64,000 bases of DNA from Adineta steineri (Eukaryota; Rotifera; Eurotatoria; Adinetida; Adinetidae). A program made the translations under genes and the position numbers. Positions 10,241-22,775 of this stretch are shown here, piece by piece. Under the pieces are notes generated by a model, which saw nothing but the letters and a program-made list of their open reading frames with translations, was not told where the DNA came from and made no database searches. Numbering within the stretch: the stretch's first letter is position 1; every line of letters begins with the position of its first letter. The stretch spans positions 293,856 to 357,855 of the forward strand of contig CAJNOI010000070.1 in NCBI GenBank assembly GCA_905250115.1, given 5' to 3'.

Positions 10241-11314
10241 TTATTCAATAATTCCACTAGAATCAGTTGAATTTATATTCATGACTGGTTCTGGCTCTAC
10301 TTGATTTTTACCAGAAAAACACCAAAGTTTACATCGACGCCAATATTTCTTAATCAAAACATGCTTTACTTGTCGACGAAATCGTCGAAATGCTATGTAA
10401 AACATATAGAATGATATCTATTCAAAAAGATGGCAATAGACAAATTATATACAAACAAATCATTTGTTATAACTTACTGCATAGTTCAAATTCAAAAGTG
10501 TAGCGACAATGGTTGACACTAAGTTCTGAATAGCAAAAGCATAAGAGTTTGATGATGGAGTAATCTTTGTAAGATATGTATACATTTGAAGGCATGTGAA
10601 TGGCAAAGTTAAAATTAGGAAGATAATGATACGAATAAGTACCATTGCTGTTAGTTGTTGGTCAAGTCGACGGCGAACCACTGGAATTTGTCGTCGAATA
10701 ATTCGTCGAACATTTTGATATGCTAATAAACTGAATATCAACGTAATTGTCATCGGTAGAAAACCAATTAAAACAGGATAGTAAATATATGAAATATAGT
10801 TTACCATTTGTGGATGGAATACTGTGCAAACACCTTGTTGAATATCGAGAAAAATAACAAAAGGTATTGTATGTAATAATGAGATAATGACAATAATAAT
10901 AGTGAGACAACGTGCTAGTTTAATAGTTGAAAGTTGTCTGAGAAAGAAAAGATGACTAGTTGAAAGATATTGATCTATAGCAGAGAAACAGATTGTGTAA
11001 AGTGTAATTACTGTACAAGATACAAAAAGAATTGATCGAAGTTTACACCAGAGTATAGACAAAATAGCAACATCATAATTACCCATTGATGCCAGCAGGT
11101 AAATAGCTAATAAATTCGTAATGAGAAAAATATTTGAAATAGATTCAACAGTGAAATAGAATGCACATTGATTATTTCGAAATAGTTTCAGAGAAATGAA
11201 TACAAGAATATTGAGAAGATTTCCAATAGTTCCAATAACAAATAAAGTAATGCTAGAATATTGTGACAATTTGTTAGTAAAATGAATTATATTGAGACCA
11301 GTTGATGTAGACAT
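10241..11314 (-). CDS. Rhodopsin-like G-protein-coupled receptor
   Basis: Two exons, 11314-10478 and 10417-10241, with a 60-bp GT-AG intron inside TM7 (NYA/ISFYMFYIAFRRF). Seven hydrophobic segments can be traced: TM1 SITLFVIGTIGNLLNILVF with the family asparagine, TM2, TM3 ending in AIDQY at the DRY site, TM4, TM5 LIGFLPMTITLIFSLLAY, TM6 with LPF near its end, and TM7. Cysteines before TM3 (LWCKLR) and in loop 2 (GVCTVF) can form the usual disulfide. The tail ends DSSGIIE. It resembles the expanded orphan FMRFamide-receptor-like sets of rotifers. The ligand is unknown. The DQY change is shared with the receptor at 56930. Confidence 0.88.
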
Positions 11315-12069
11315 TTTGAGGGTAAGATGAACAGTATATGTTAGTTCAGTTTTCTTTTTTTTTCCTTTAGAAGAAGTTTTTATTAATTCTTTGAGTTGAT
11401 TATATTTTTATATTCATCACATGATGTTTTTTTCTCTTTAATTGCAATGTGAATTAGATAAGTACCCTTGTGGAATAAGTAGTCTTCAAAAAGTATTTCA
11501 ATAATTTCTTTTTCATAATGTTTATAATAAATTTTTAATTACAGAATGTGTTTTTCAAATATTGTCACATAAACTGTTCTGAATAAATGTACTTTCATAA
11601 ATCTACATTATTCTAACAGAATATATATAATTAAATCCAGTGAAGCATTATATTTCAAATATACTTTTTATTTTAATGATAAAATAAATATAATATGACA
11701 AATATATACATTGGATAACAATCATGAAATGTTCATTTTAAGAACATCGATCAAATATGAGCTTTTATCAAAATTATCATAAGCTCTTTTTATTTATAAA
11801 ATATCATATGATAATTGAAATTGATAAAGAATTTTGAACGCATTTTCTATAATTACCTCCATTAGCATTGCTCGTGACAACATATTTGCTTTTCCAATCG
11901 AACTTACACTACTGTATAGTGGAAATACAACGATGTTTCTACTACTTAAAATTATGAAAGCTTATGAAAGTGTAAAAAAGATTTATTCCATGAATAATTC
12001 AAAATACGTAATACGTTCTCATAAATCTTAGGAACAAAACTTAATTATGAAATAATGTTTTGTTACCAT
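11315..12069. other. Intergenic, no feature recognised
   Basis: About 750 bp of AT-rich sequence between two minus-strand genes. It holds the GPCR promoter side and the 3' flank of the ThiD-TenA gene. No repeat or RNA gene seen. Confidence 0.5.
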
Positions 12070-13935
12070 TTACCATTCGACATTTAAACCCATGGCCCAA
12101 AATCCAATTTCGAGTTCTGTAGCAGTTTTAAAAATATCGATGAGTTTCTTGATACGAACTGTAGAATACCATACACCATAGTCAATAACTAAACGTTCAA
12201 TCAAGTCTGCACCTTCACGACATGCTACTTGATAATGTTCAGCAGCATAATTCGAAATCCATTTCCAATACGGTGAATCTTGTTTAGTTTTAGGATCTTC
12301 AAATAGACGTGTTCCTATTTCACCATATCCAAGTAAACAAGCAGAAAGTGCCACATAAAGATCAAGTAAATCACCACTCATACCACAATCAAGAGTGAAT
12401 CGTGTATAAGCTAAATTCGGGCGAGCTTCTCTAATAGATGATACACTCTCAGGATCGATTCCCCATTCAGCACAATACGATATGTGAAGTTCACTTTCAC
12501 GACCAATATGACACACAATATTTGCTGCATGTAAAATTTCTTTCATAGTGCTAGATTTGTAGGCAGCTAAAGCATTACATCGAGCAAAATTTGTTAGAAA
12601 AATATAGTCTTGAATTAAATAATGTTTGAAACTTGTATGTGGTAAAGTGCCATTACCCATATCTTCTACGAATCGATGATGAGTATAATCGAACTAAACA
12701 AAAATAAGTTCAGTAAATATATAAATTTTTCCATAAAATGAAATACAAACGTACCCATTCTTGTGTGCACTCATTTTTTAGTAGTTGTATGAACGATCGC
12801 TGTTGTGAAATCATACGAGGTACTTGAATATAACCGTAACTTTGAATATGCACGATATCATTATGATCTTTTGATACAACCTCTTGCTGTTCATCGTCTA
12901 TTACAAGTTCAGAGTTCGTTGTTGATTTTGAAGATTCATTAGATGTTTGATCTGAACACATCGAGAGCGTATGTTTGAGTACATCATGAGTACAATTAAA
13001 ATTCGATGAGTTCTGTCCAATCGAATGAGTATATGTGATAGCATCTTGTATGGCACGCGTCATATCGATACCATGAGCTAACAATGCTGTAATTGTTGCC
13101 GACAATATACATCGAATACTGTATTCAGTTTTTTTAGGTAGTCGTTGACTTTTAAAAACAGTAATGTTTATACCATCGAAGAGTACGTCTTCAACAACAT
13201 CATTGATATCTTTTTCATCTTGAATCTGCTTCGATGCAGATGGAATCATAAGATCACCTTTAATCAAAACATATTTTGGACCTAAACGATGTAGATCTTG
13301 TGCAGCACATTTCATGTCACTTAATGATACAATATTGCGGCCAAGTAGAATACTTGTTTCTTCTAGAGTAGGTGTTATTAATGTTACAAAAGGCAAAAGT
13401 TCATTGCGTAGAATATCGAGATTATCGACAGGTAATTGTGTGATAATTATAGCTGGATCAAATACTACAATAGGTATCTTTGTCTTCGTAATAAATGATA
13501 CTATGCAGTTGATCAAAGAAGACGAATGAAACATACCTAAAGTAAATGAGGAAAAAATAAATTTATAAAAATAAAAAACAGATAAGAATGCGTACCGATC
13601 TTTAAAGCATCGACACCTATATCATTGACAAGTGTATGAAATTGAGATGAAATAAAATCTATAGGTATGGTATGAATGGTATTTTCGTTGGAAGTTTTTC
13701 GAATGGCCAGGGCAGTGATTACTATTATAAAAAAATCAATAAAACTAGATTAAATGGTTGTCTAAGTCAATATAAAAAAGGATGATATTTAATTATTTTC
13801 AATCTTACCTGACATAGCAGATGTTGATAAAGCTGCGAACGTTTTAAGATCAGCTTGAACTCCAGCACTGCCATCACTGAACGAATCGGCAATAGTGAGA
13901 ACACGTGGATTTTGAGTAGCGTTTGAATGCGACAT
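12070..13935 (-). CDS. ThiD-TenA fusion (HMP-phosphate kinase-like plus thiaminase II-type)
   Basis: Four exons: 13935-13809, 13721-13596, 13536-12755 and 12693-12070. The introns are short GT-AG and keep the frame. The N-terminal half is ThiD-like (hydroxymethylpyrimidine kinase): GSAGVQADLKTFAAL, VITALAIRKTS, ITPTLEETSILLG and YVLIKGDL. The C-terminal half is TenA-like: NGTLPHTSFKHYLIQDYIFL, the catalytic-type cysteine in LSACLLGYGEIG, and the general-acid glutamate in ATELEIGFWAMGL. The same order occurs in yeast THI20-type proteins, which salvage or make the thiamin pyrimidine. Animals normally lack this pathway, so acquisition from fungi or bacteria is likely. The kinase anion-hole motif, usually GTGCT, reads SIRCI here. 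A low-complexity linker of about 60 residues separates the domains. The kinase activity is therefore uncertain, while the TenA part looks intact. Confidence 0.9.
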
Positions 13936-15949
13936 GAATACGCAATTGATTATTCAATGTATGGAAGTTACGAAAAAGGAATAGTATCTAAAAAAAGATT
14001 ACAAAAATAGTATCGAAATTCACCATATAATAGAATCAGTTGCAGTGATATTTAATGATTGTTAATCATAATTTTTTTCTAGATTGACTAAACTTCTGGT
14101 CAATTTCTCTTACGATCTTATTTAGTAGTAACTATACTGCTAATTACTGATCTACGAAATAACATACCCAATCCTAACAATTTAAATGTAAATCTTTTGA
14201 AGAAAAAATAATATACTAGAGATACCTTTTTCTACAATCTGAAGCAGATTGTTTGATAAGAGTCTTCAGTGAATGATATTAACGAGTCAAGCAAACATGA
14301 TGTGCGACCACCAGCGTCTTACTGATAAGAATATTGGAGCAAAAAATCAAATAAAAAGAGTAGAAACGTCTTTTCTTATATTTCAACTAAACTGAATGCA
14401 TTTCATTCTCTTTCTTTGCTTCTTCAATAGGTCATACCATATAAAAAAAAGTAAAAAAGATAAATGTCGAAGGGGTTTTATAATAATATGAATTTTAGAC
14501 AAATTCGATGGAAGAATTTATTCGTATTCTACTGTTTTATAATAGATTAGCAATTTGTGATAGTTAAGTTGCTACGGTAATATACTTCAATCATAATTTA
14601 GATTGTTTTTATAAATAATATGACTATTTAATCTCAGATTGGAAGCACGTAATTTCATGTCTATAAAATCATTTAGCTGTTACCTTCACTTACATTAGTC
14701 CTGCATATTTTTCTCTATATAAAAAACTAAAAATTAAATATCTTATGTCTTCACATGAAGTAGGTACATATTTCCAAATTGTACATACTTCAAATGTAAC
14801 GAATAGATGTTAAATCATGCATATTTTCTCGTATCTGTTGAAATGCTTTTCATTGTTTCTGTATTTTCCAACAAAATAACGCACATGTAGTACGTGATCT
14901 GATAAAACGAAGCATGAATGGAATTGCCAATCAAAGTCAAACTGAGTAACGGTGGCGACATGTAAAATGAGAGTACGGGTCACAGGAAAAATGATTATAG
15001 TAATAAACTAGGAATTAACACCTACAATATCTTAATTTTTTTTAAATTAGAAGCGAATTACATTTATAGATGGCGCCAACGTATAGGTCTACCATATCAA
15101 CACATAATAAACTATATATATTATGTTTCTATGATACATCTTATTTATTAAAAATTTTATTTTAGGTAAAAAATATTAAAAAAAACTCATACTCAAGTAA
15201 ATTAATATGTTTTTAATTCATCTATGAAATTCATAAATCATACAGAAAATACAAAGATAGAAAGCCTATGAAGATTAAAATTCGAAGGATAAAAAACCAT
15301 ATTGTTTAGACGATTGTAATAGACTTGTGAAAGAGAAAATGACCATGTGGATCATATATAGAAATTTGAGCTGTATTTCAGTTGATAACCCTATGTAAGC
15401 GAAAAAGAAGAGAATATATTTGAGAGAAGAGTTTTCGCATGACTATACCATCGTCTTCCACACGACTTGTTAAAGATTTTGATAATATACTACGATGCTC
15501 ACCATTCTAAGAGGTTTCAATACTGCAAACTTCATGTAATGCAACGGTCAGGACAGTACGAAATGAAAATGAGTGAATCCAAGTATCAGTTGAATCGTTA
15601 TTCAGTTTTCCTGAGATCAGACCATGACTTTTTCCGTGTATGTCTATTGAACATTCGATACTTTGATCAAGCGCCATGTCTATAATAAAGAGAAATACTA
15701 TGTTACATTTGAATTATGTCATGGAACGATTTACAGCAAATGCATTTTTAAGTGTTTGAAAAGGATATGGACTAATTGAAGTCATACTAGATAAGTGTTG
15801 GGCATACAGTCGTGCATAGTTCCGATGATTTGTTGCAAAGAATAAAAGTCCCAATTTTGATACACAGGAATTTCTTAAATCGAAGTTAGAAATTCGCAAG
15901 GAATAATAAAATATCATAAATAGTTCAAGTACACGACGAAAAATGAAAT
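13936..15949. other. Intergenic, no gene recognised
   Basis: Two kilobases of AT-rich sequence with only short chance ORFs. I see no repeat family, RNA gene or conserved motif. It includes the promoter side of the ThiD-TenA gene. Confidence 0.5.
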
Positions 15950-17060
15950 ACCAGCATTGAACTGATTTACTTCAAGTAAATATATCTTCAGTCCAACAGG
16001 ATAATTTTTGGAATAAATCATCTTCATTAAAGTAATATGATCAACAAAATTAACACTTTGATGAATATATTGTTGAGGACCAGTAGAGAAACTACTGTAT
16101 GCCGCCCATTGATCGATATAGATCGTAGTACCAGAGCGTATGTATTAATAAATCATGGGCAAAAGAGTGGTGGTAGCGTCGCGATGATCTACTAACACAG
16201 CCAGACATTCTCTTGTATTTCTATCGATTCCACCAAAAACCCATTGAGTAGAAACTTACTGCCCGCGATTGTATTTTCTCTTGGTCTACGCGCTTTCACC
16301 AATTTCAGCAACATGTCCAACACCACCAATCACCTGAGAATGTCGTAAGAGAGATCAGAGGGCAATGTCGCTATGTTGCGACACGCCTTAAGAAATGTTC
16401 ATTTGTAAATAAATCTCGAACAATTCGTTCATATTCATTAATATTTTCAGCTTGTTTAATACCAATATAGAGAGTCGACCCGGATTTCGATTTGTTAATT
16501 GCTGCAAATGAGATTTCATGCTGCCGTAATGTTGTTTTAATTCTTGTGATGTTCAATCCTCTGTCGAGATTTCGATGAACTATTTCATTTCGATAATATC
16601 TTGATCTTTGTTTGAGAGTACATCTACGATTGTGTATTCGTTTTCGTTCTTCTTGTTCGTGTCAAGGGTCGCCAATTGTTAAGATGTTTGTTTTTAGACG
16701 ATCTTCTTCCTTTACTTTTATTTTATCAGATAAAAGTTTACGTGTACATATGTTATATAGAAGATCACACGAAGGGTGAGAAAGAGAGATCCGAGGGAGA
16801 TGTCGCTATGTTGCGACATATCCTAATAAGAATGTATCATGTCGAATAGTTCTTGTACTTTTATATTTTGTACAGTGCCACACATATTCATCATTCATAC
16901 GAGACGATGCACCATGCTTCCAATTTTTATGATTTTGCGCTCATCCTTCTTCTGGCGTATGACCAAGGAGACCAATTCTTTGACAAAAATCAATACATAC
17001 TTTCGTGTCTTTTTTTTTTGTTAAATCAACCCATTCACGAAAGTCAATAGTATCAAGTGT
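15950..17060 (-). pseudogene. Merlin / ISXO2-like transposase pseudogene, interrupted
   Basis: On the minus strand an N-terminal part (about 17060-16823) reads IDFREWVDLTKKK, GLLGHTPEEG-stop and YVWHCTKYKSTRTIRHDTF. The catalytic part (about 16340-15950) reads QVIGGVGHVAEIGES, QWVFGGIDRNTRECLAVLVD, TTLLPMI-stop, YIRSGTTIYIDQWAAYSS and HQSVNFVDH. This is the ISXO2/IS1016 DDE domain used by Merlin DNA transposons. It contains several stops. The first catalytic aspartate (normally in EIDES) is glycine, and the middle is lost where an LTR-retroelement remnant sits. It cannot encode an active enzyme. Confidence 0.85.
16348..16818 (-). mobile_element. LTR-retrotransposon remnant inside the Merlin relic
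   Basis: On the minus strand a 142-bp LTR spans 16818-16677. It starts TGTCGCAACATAGCGACA, contains TATATAACATATG and AATAAAAG-type signals, and ends TTAACA. It is followed directly by TTGGCGACCCTTGACACG, laid out like a tRNA primer-binding site. The first about 40 bp of a second LTR recur at 16383-16348 in the same orientation. The internal region is only about 270 bp and includes a 61-codon frame (16556-16371: TLYIGIKQAENINEYERI) that I cannot assign. The element is internally deleted and 3'-truncated. Confidence 0.7.
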
Positions 17061-18225
17061 TTTCAAGGAGATTTTCGCCTATGATCAGTTAATTTTCTCT
17101 CCTTTTCTTTTATTCATTTATACATCTAGACAATGAACGGTGTGCACATAATGCACAAGAATAGATTTTTTTTCTTTATTCAATTCGTGATAGTTTTCGA
17201 GTTATACAAATGTAACATTTTCAATGAACTTTTTGGTTTTGTAATGATTCACCATGAACATCGTGATCGTGAAGAAACCGATAACCAGTTCGAATTTTGC
17301 TTTCACTTTCTACTAACGCAATTGTCGTAAACGAAGCATTGGGGATTGTAAACGACCGTATCTTATCTGTATATAGTGGTTCACGTTGTGCGATATAGTA
17401 AAGATGTTACCATTTTTACCGTTCATCTTGCCTCTTCTACCTTCAATACGAAGTACAAATATCTTCGATTAGATGTTCTAACATAATAAAATAAAGCAAA
17501 GTACTTAAAAAAAAGTAACAATCATTAAGCAAATTATTTACTTCTTGTTTACTAAATATATCCACTTAGAACCACTCAAATAGAACAAAGTCAGATTAAA
17601 TTAAGTACTTATTCTTCAATAAATGGATCAATTTAGATCATCTAGAATAAAATGCAATAATCTAAAACAAAACAGTATGATATAATATCATATAATATAA
17701 TATTAAAATACAAATAACGCTCGTCTGGAGAGTCGTTCAGCTCTTTCTCGCAGAAACGATGTATCGTAACTATCAGTAAACTATTTATTCCAACAATTCC
17801 GAAAAATAGCAGTGAATTCGAGTTTCTCAACCCGAATTACCCTTCGATTAACCCTTATAAAAGAAATCTGTTTTAGATTGAATTCACAGTCAATTATTAG
17901 ACGATTTCTCGAGTAATCATCTTTACCTTTATTCTAAATATATATGCATGCACATACAATCACAATGACATCAAGCTCAACGAAAAATAGCAGAAGAGAG
18001 ACGACTGTATAAATATATATTTATATATGATTATGTAACATGCAGGATATAATATGAGAAAACAAACACAAAAAAGATGATAATATGTCAGGAAAGATAT
18101 CATATAAGAAAGAGGCATGTTCTAAGGTTAAACACTAATGACAAATCAAGAAAAAGTCAATACATTAAGTGGCTTTTTTAAGGTTTTACTGTTAACGATA
18201 ATAATCAGTAGTAAGTCGTTGTACA
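17061..18225. other. Intergenic, no gene recognised
   Basis: AT-rich sequence upstream of the Merlin relic and downstream of the NHL gene. Only short non-conserved ORFs are present. Confidence 0.45.
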
Positions 18226-20599
18226 CTAGCATGTTGTTAAGTTAAAGAACTGTATTCGATTATTATATCTATCGGAAACCAATAGGTTACCATATTTATC
18301 AAATAGGACAGTTTCAGGCCAATTGAGTTGATTTGATGCTGCTCCTTGTGTACCACCAACGATTGTAGTGCCATTAGTTGCATTTTGCAGCCAACGTTGA
18401 ATACGATTGTTACCTGAATACGAAAATAAATGAAACGAGATTTTTTTAATTTACGGAATATTTTCTTTTCTCAAGGTTGTTCTTACCTGCATCAGCTATA
18501 TAGAGAGTTCCATTACTATCGACCACTATAGATCTTGAATCATTCAGCTGATTCGCTCCAATTCCAGGTCCATTACCTCCAGCAACAACTGTTCCATAAT
18601 TTGCACTTGTTGAATTTGATGGAAATTTCAATACACGATTATTGCTACTATCGGCAACGTACAACGAATTTGTATATAAATAATCATAGTAAACACCAAC
18701 TGGGTATGATAGCTGATTTAAGGCATTTCCATTACCATTGCCACCTATATATGAAAATAAAACCAATATTACAGGAAAGATCTCTTTGAAAGAACATTAT
18801 ATACCTGCTGCAACCACTGGTGATCCACTACCTCCAACAAACTTGTATACTACATTACCATAATAGCTTACTACATAGATATCATTAGTTAACTGATTTA
18901 TGGATATCAATGCTGCTCCAGCTACAGAACCTAGAAGTGTTCCAGACGTCGTCGAATTTGAATTTGATGGAAATGTAACGACCTGATTGCATTGGTAATC
19001 TGATACATACAATTGACCAGAACTATCGACACCTATTCCATTAGGCAAATAAAACTGACTCATGTTGCAACCAACCCCATTACTTCCAGCAATTACTGTT
19101 GCCACTGAAGACGGATTATTAAGAGAAAATTTTAGAACACGTTGATTTCCATAATCCACAACTGTTAACATACTGTTAGGACCGTCATAATACATTCCAA
19201 TTGGATTAGAAAGAAGTGTAAGGTTAGCGCCAGATGTACCTGCTTGGCTGCCAAATATGGTAGTCGCAGTTTGTGACCAGGATGGTTGAGTACATACTAT
19301 AAAAAGAAAGAAAAAACCAACTATTTTATTATCCAACACTTATAGATCAGCTCAAACATCATAACTGAGATGTTCTGATTATATTTTTATGATCAACTTG
19401 TCGAGAAACGTTATACATGATGCAATGAGCATAAATTGCGAATAGTTTTATCAAATTATATACCTCTCATTACCGTAGTTTGTACATTATACCAAAAACA
19501 CACATCTTTTTCCAATAACTAGAGAAGTTTTAAATAACTCACCTGTTGTTGTTGTTGTTGACGCTGCTGTTGAAGTGATCTGATCTATATTATAAAAATG
19601 AGATGAAAAAAAGGACAGAGTAACTGGGTAACGCATCGCACAAAACTTTGCATGCTTCGTTCTACTAATAGTATAGTTGATCATGAATGCAGTGTGATAG
19701 ATTTTACATGAGTTTCAATAGGTTTACAAACCTAACGCCTTCTATAATGCTTATTTATAGCTACAACTGTACTCAAATAGTTCAAACCGGTGAGTCTACA
19801 CGAAATGCAACTTTAGCATCGGTGTATTTGGAGTTCTATATAGCTGTAAGAGTGGAAAATGATGATAAAACACTTGTCATCGAGCAACCAGATGCCAACA
19901 TTCCGAAAACGGCTGCTGAGCATTAAAACTTTCAAGAACTAAAAATGCGTCTTTGTGCTTTCATAATCGTGACATATCCGACCGGCTTACATTTCTGAAC
20001 ATACATTAGGCTTGTTGCATCTATCGAAAGTAATAGGTAACTGACTTAATCATTAATTCGAACATTTACAACAAATAAATAAATCTTTTGATCGGTTAAA
20101 AACTCATCTAGATTGGTGAATGTGAGTATCAATCTGAAGATGCGAATCTATATAATATTAATATTCTTCTCTAACCTCTAACGTCCTCAACTAGAAAGGA
20201 TGGGATTTCACTGGAAACAAAAATCTGACTAAGTTTATCCAGATAAGTTTAGCTCGTTCAATAGCAAAACTTTGATATTTTTTTAGTATTTATGATATAT
20301 TTACTCTGTGCTATGAATATTGCTGATTGATTCGTAAATATCAAAGAAGAATTGAGATTAGATTCAACTAAAATCGAACTATCATTTGTATAAAATAATT
20401 GACAAGTTTGATTTGTTGAAAAATAATTTAATGTCGATATGATTCCGTTTGATTGTGTCATTTCACATATACATTGATTTTGTGTTATATTCCATAATGA
20501 ATTAGATATATTACCGATGAGTATGTTATTGTCTATTTTACTGATAAAAATACCACCACCAGTAGAAAATACCAGTAAAACAAAAAATATCCAAAACAT
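18226..20599 (-). CDS. Secreted PAN-like plus NHL-repeat propeller protein
   Basis: Five exons join in phase: 20599-20305, 19584-19543, 19296-18805, 18744-18487 and 18413-18226. Exon 1 gives a signal peptide (MFWIFFVLLVFSTGG) and a small Cys-containing module (WNITQNQCICEM, LNYFSTNQTCQLFYTN) like bdelloid apple/PAN-type N-termini. Exon 2 is a threonine-rich stalk (TSTAASTTTTT). Exons 3-5 are NHL beta-propeller repeats: NPIGMYYDG, LPNGIGVDSSGQLYVSDYQCN, YVADSSNNRVLKFP, SIVVDSNGTLYIADAGNNRIQRWL and LLVSDRYNNRIQFF. It probably acts in extracellular binding; the ligand is unknown. Joining exon 1 across a 720-bp intron is an inference. It is supported by matching phase and by the same layout in the FG-GAP gene at 51500. 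Confidence 0.8.
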
Positions 20600-21728
20600 C
20601 TTTTATGGCTTGACGTTGTAAAATGTTTTTACTAATGTTTTAGTAACTAACATTACTGTTTCTCTTTTCTTTCATTTTCCCCAACTCTCTGGTTCAATAT
20701 TCAATCACTACGCAAAACAAAATGCTGTAGATTGTTAGTCGGGCTTGTGTGAAAAAATAACTGCAGTCATGACTACTATACATACACAAAACGAGTAGAA
20801 TAGCAACAAGGAAAAAAGATTTGTCTTAAAGAGAAGAAAATATTACCTTAGTTTCTTCAGTTACTTATAGAATTAAAATCGTCACTATCAAATGAAGAGA
20901 AGAGAAGAGAAGAGAAAAGAAATAGTGTTTTTCCGGCATATGTAATGGTTCTTTAAAACTAGATGACCTTCAGAATACTCATTCAATATTATGAAAGAAA
21001 AAACATTCTGATAATTAACGAATTACTTTATCGTAACGTTTGGTCTTCACATATGTTTCTGCAATAGAATGCTGTAAAAAATGAAATCTTTTTTTCTCAA
21101 TACTTCACATATAATAATAGTCATCGGCGGTGCCATCAACAATAATTACATAAATTTGATCGAATATCAAACTTTTGACTTTGTTCAATTTTGTGAATCA
21201 TATTATAGATATTATTTTCAATTCGTATAAGAATGTTGATATGAGTGATATATAGTTAAGAAAAATGTCTACAAACACCAGAATTTCAAAATATAACATG
21301 AGAGTTGTTATCTTATTCACGATCAATGTGATCGTAAGATCGATTTTTATAAACAAACTTCTGTCTTGAAGAAGTACTCTCTATTATAATATTGTATTCA
21401 AAAAGAAATGATTTGTTAATTAGAGTATAGGGTAAGTGGAAAAAGAAGATTGATCGTAGAATTCGTAGATCGTGAGGGTATGAGAGTGCCCAAGCAGACA
21501 AGGTTTTTCAAAAACATATGTGAACGCTTACAAAATTGCTTTTTCTATTGTTTAATTCTGTACTTTCTTTCATAAACGTTTAAATGCTTAGAAAGTAGAT
21601 ATGTTATGAGTTTTACCTTCGAACTATAAATAACAGATTTTACACTGTTAATAATCATCGTGTAAACGCTCTGTAGCTGAATTTCTAATTTTTCTTTCAT
21701 AAATTTATTTTGTAATCGATGGTACAAG

Positions 21729-22065
21729 TTTTACCACGTAAACAATGAAATAGGACGAATAATAAATGTTTTTTTTTCATAAATTTTTACCGTAGCTAAT
21801 GATAAAAAGTTTACCGTGTAAACGATGAAATAGGAAGAACAATAAATGTTTGTTCTACATAAATTTTTTTCGTAACTAGTAATAAAAGTTTTACCCTGCA
21901 AACGGTGAAATAGGAAAAATAATAAATGTATTTTTTCATAAATTTTTACCGTGTAAACGATGAGATAGGAAGAACAATAAATGTTTTTTTTTCATAAATT
22001 TTTACCGTGGCTGATTATAAAAATTTTACCGCGTAAACAATGAAATAGGAAGAATTATGAATGTG
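21729..22065. repeat. Tandem repeat, five units of about 80 bp
   Basis: Units start near 21729, 21810, 21889, 21944 and 22024. They share TTTACCGTGTAAACGATGA, AATAGGAAGAACAATAAATG and CATAAATTTTTACCG. The third unit is shorter (55 bp). The imperfect copies suggest an old minisatellite. Confidence 0.85.
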
Positions 22066-22193
22066 TGTCAGGCAGAATTATGAGTTAGTTGAAATTAAAC
22101 TAAATTTTAAGATGATTTTATAATCATACAGGTTTTAAGCAATTTTAAAAAATAATTCAGTTGTTATTATAGTTTTAAATTTTAGAAAATTGT

Positions 22194-22230
22194 GTTGGTG
22201 TGTGAGTGTAGTATTCACGCCCACGTCCTG
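22194..22230. repeat. Telomere-like hairpin, locus 7
   Basis: GGTGTGTGAGTGTAG and CACGCCCACGTCCTG form short opposing arms. Confidence 0.5.
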
Positions 22231-22775
22231 ATAATTTAAAAATAATGCTACAGAATTGTTAACTTATCACTTCTTTGTACATATTTCTTCATTAATTATG
22301 AAATTCATTTCGAAAATTTGAATAACGTAATTTAGTAGACAATAATACAATCCTCCCTCAAATCACATCCAGTGAGAGAAAGTATAAATATAAATAACAG
22401 AAGTTTATCTATATTGATATCTCTTTTAGATAATAAAAAGATGCTTTTTTTATCAACATACTGTATGAAGCAAGGTACATATTTTACTAAATATTCAGAA
22501 ATACTCATAGATATTATATGAATACATTTGTTGTGGCTCTTCCACAATTGCAAAGGTCTACATATCAATTATTGAGATATTTCTTATGTATTGAAAATAT
22601 TCAGTAAGGTGAAGAGAAGAAAAGTTTCAATATTAGATATAACTAGTATTTAGAAAAGAATATCTTCGTGATTTGATCGAACAAAGTTAAAACACATACA
22701 AAAAATTCAGTTATTTAGTTAACTAATAAGATTTCTACTGCAGGTTTATTTTAAAAAATAAAATTTTGTGAACAG

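Larger units (their letters stand above)
20600..22775. other. Intergenic with minisatellite
   Basis: AT-rich spacer. Besides the tandem repeat at 21729-22065 and a telomere-like hairpin at 22194-22230, I recognise no gene or RNA. Confidence 0.5.

Noticed and set aside
16839..17330. Plus-strand ORFs over the Merlin region
   Set aside because: They are antisense to the Merlin N-terminal remnant or lie in AT-rich flank, without conserved motifs.
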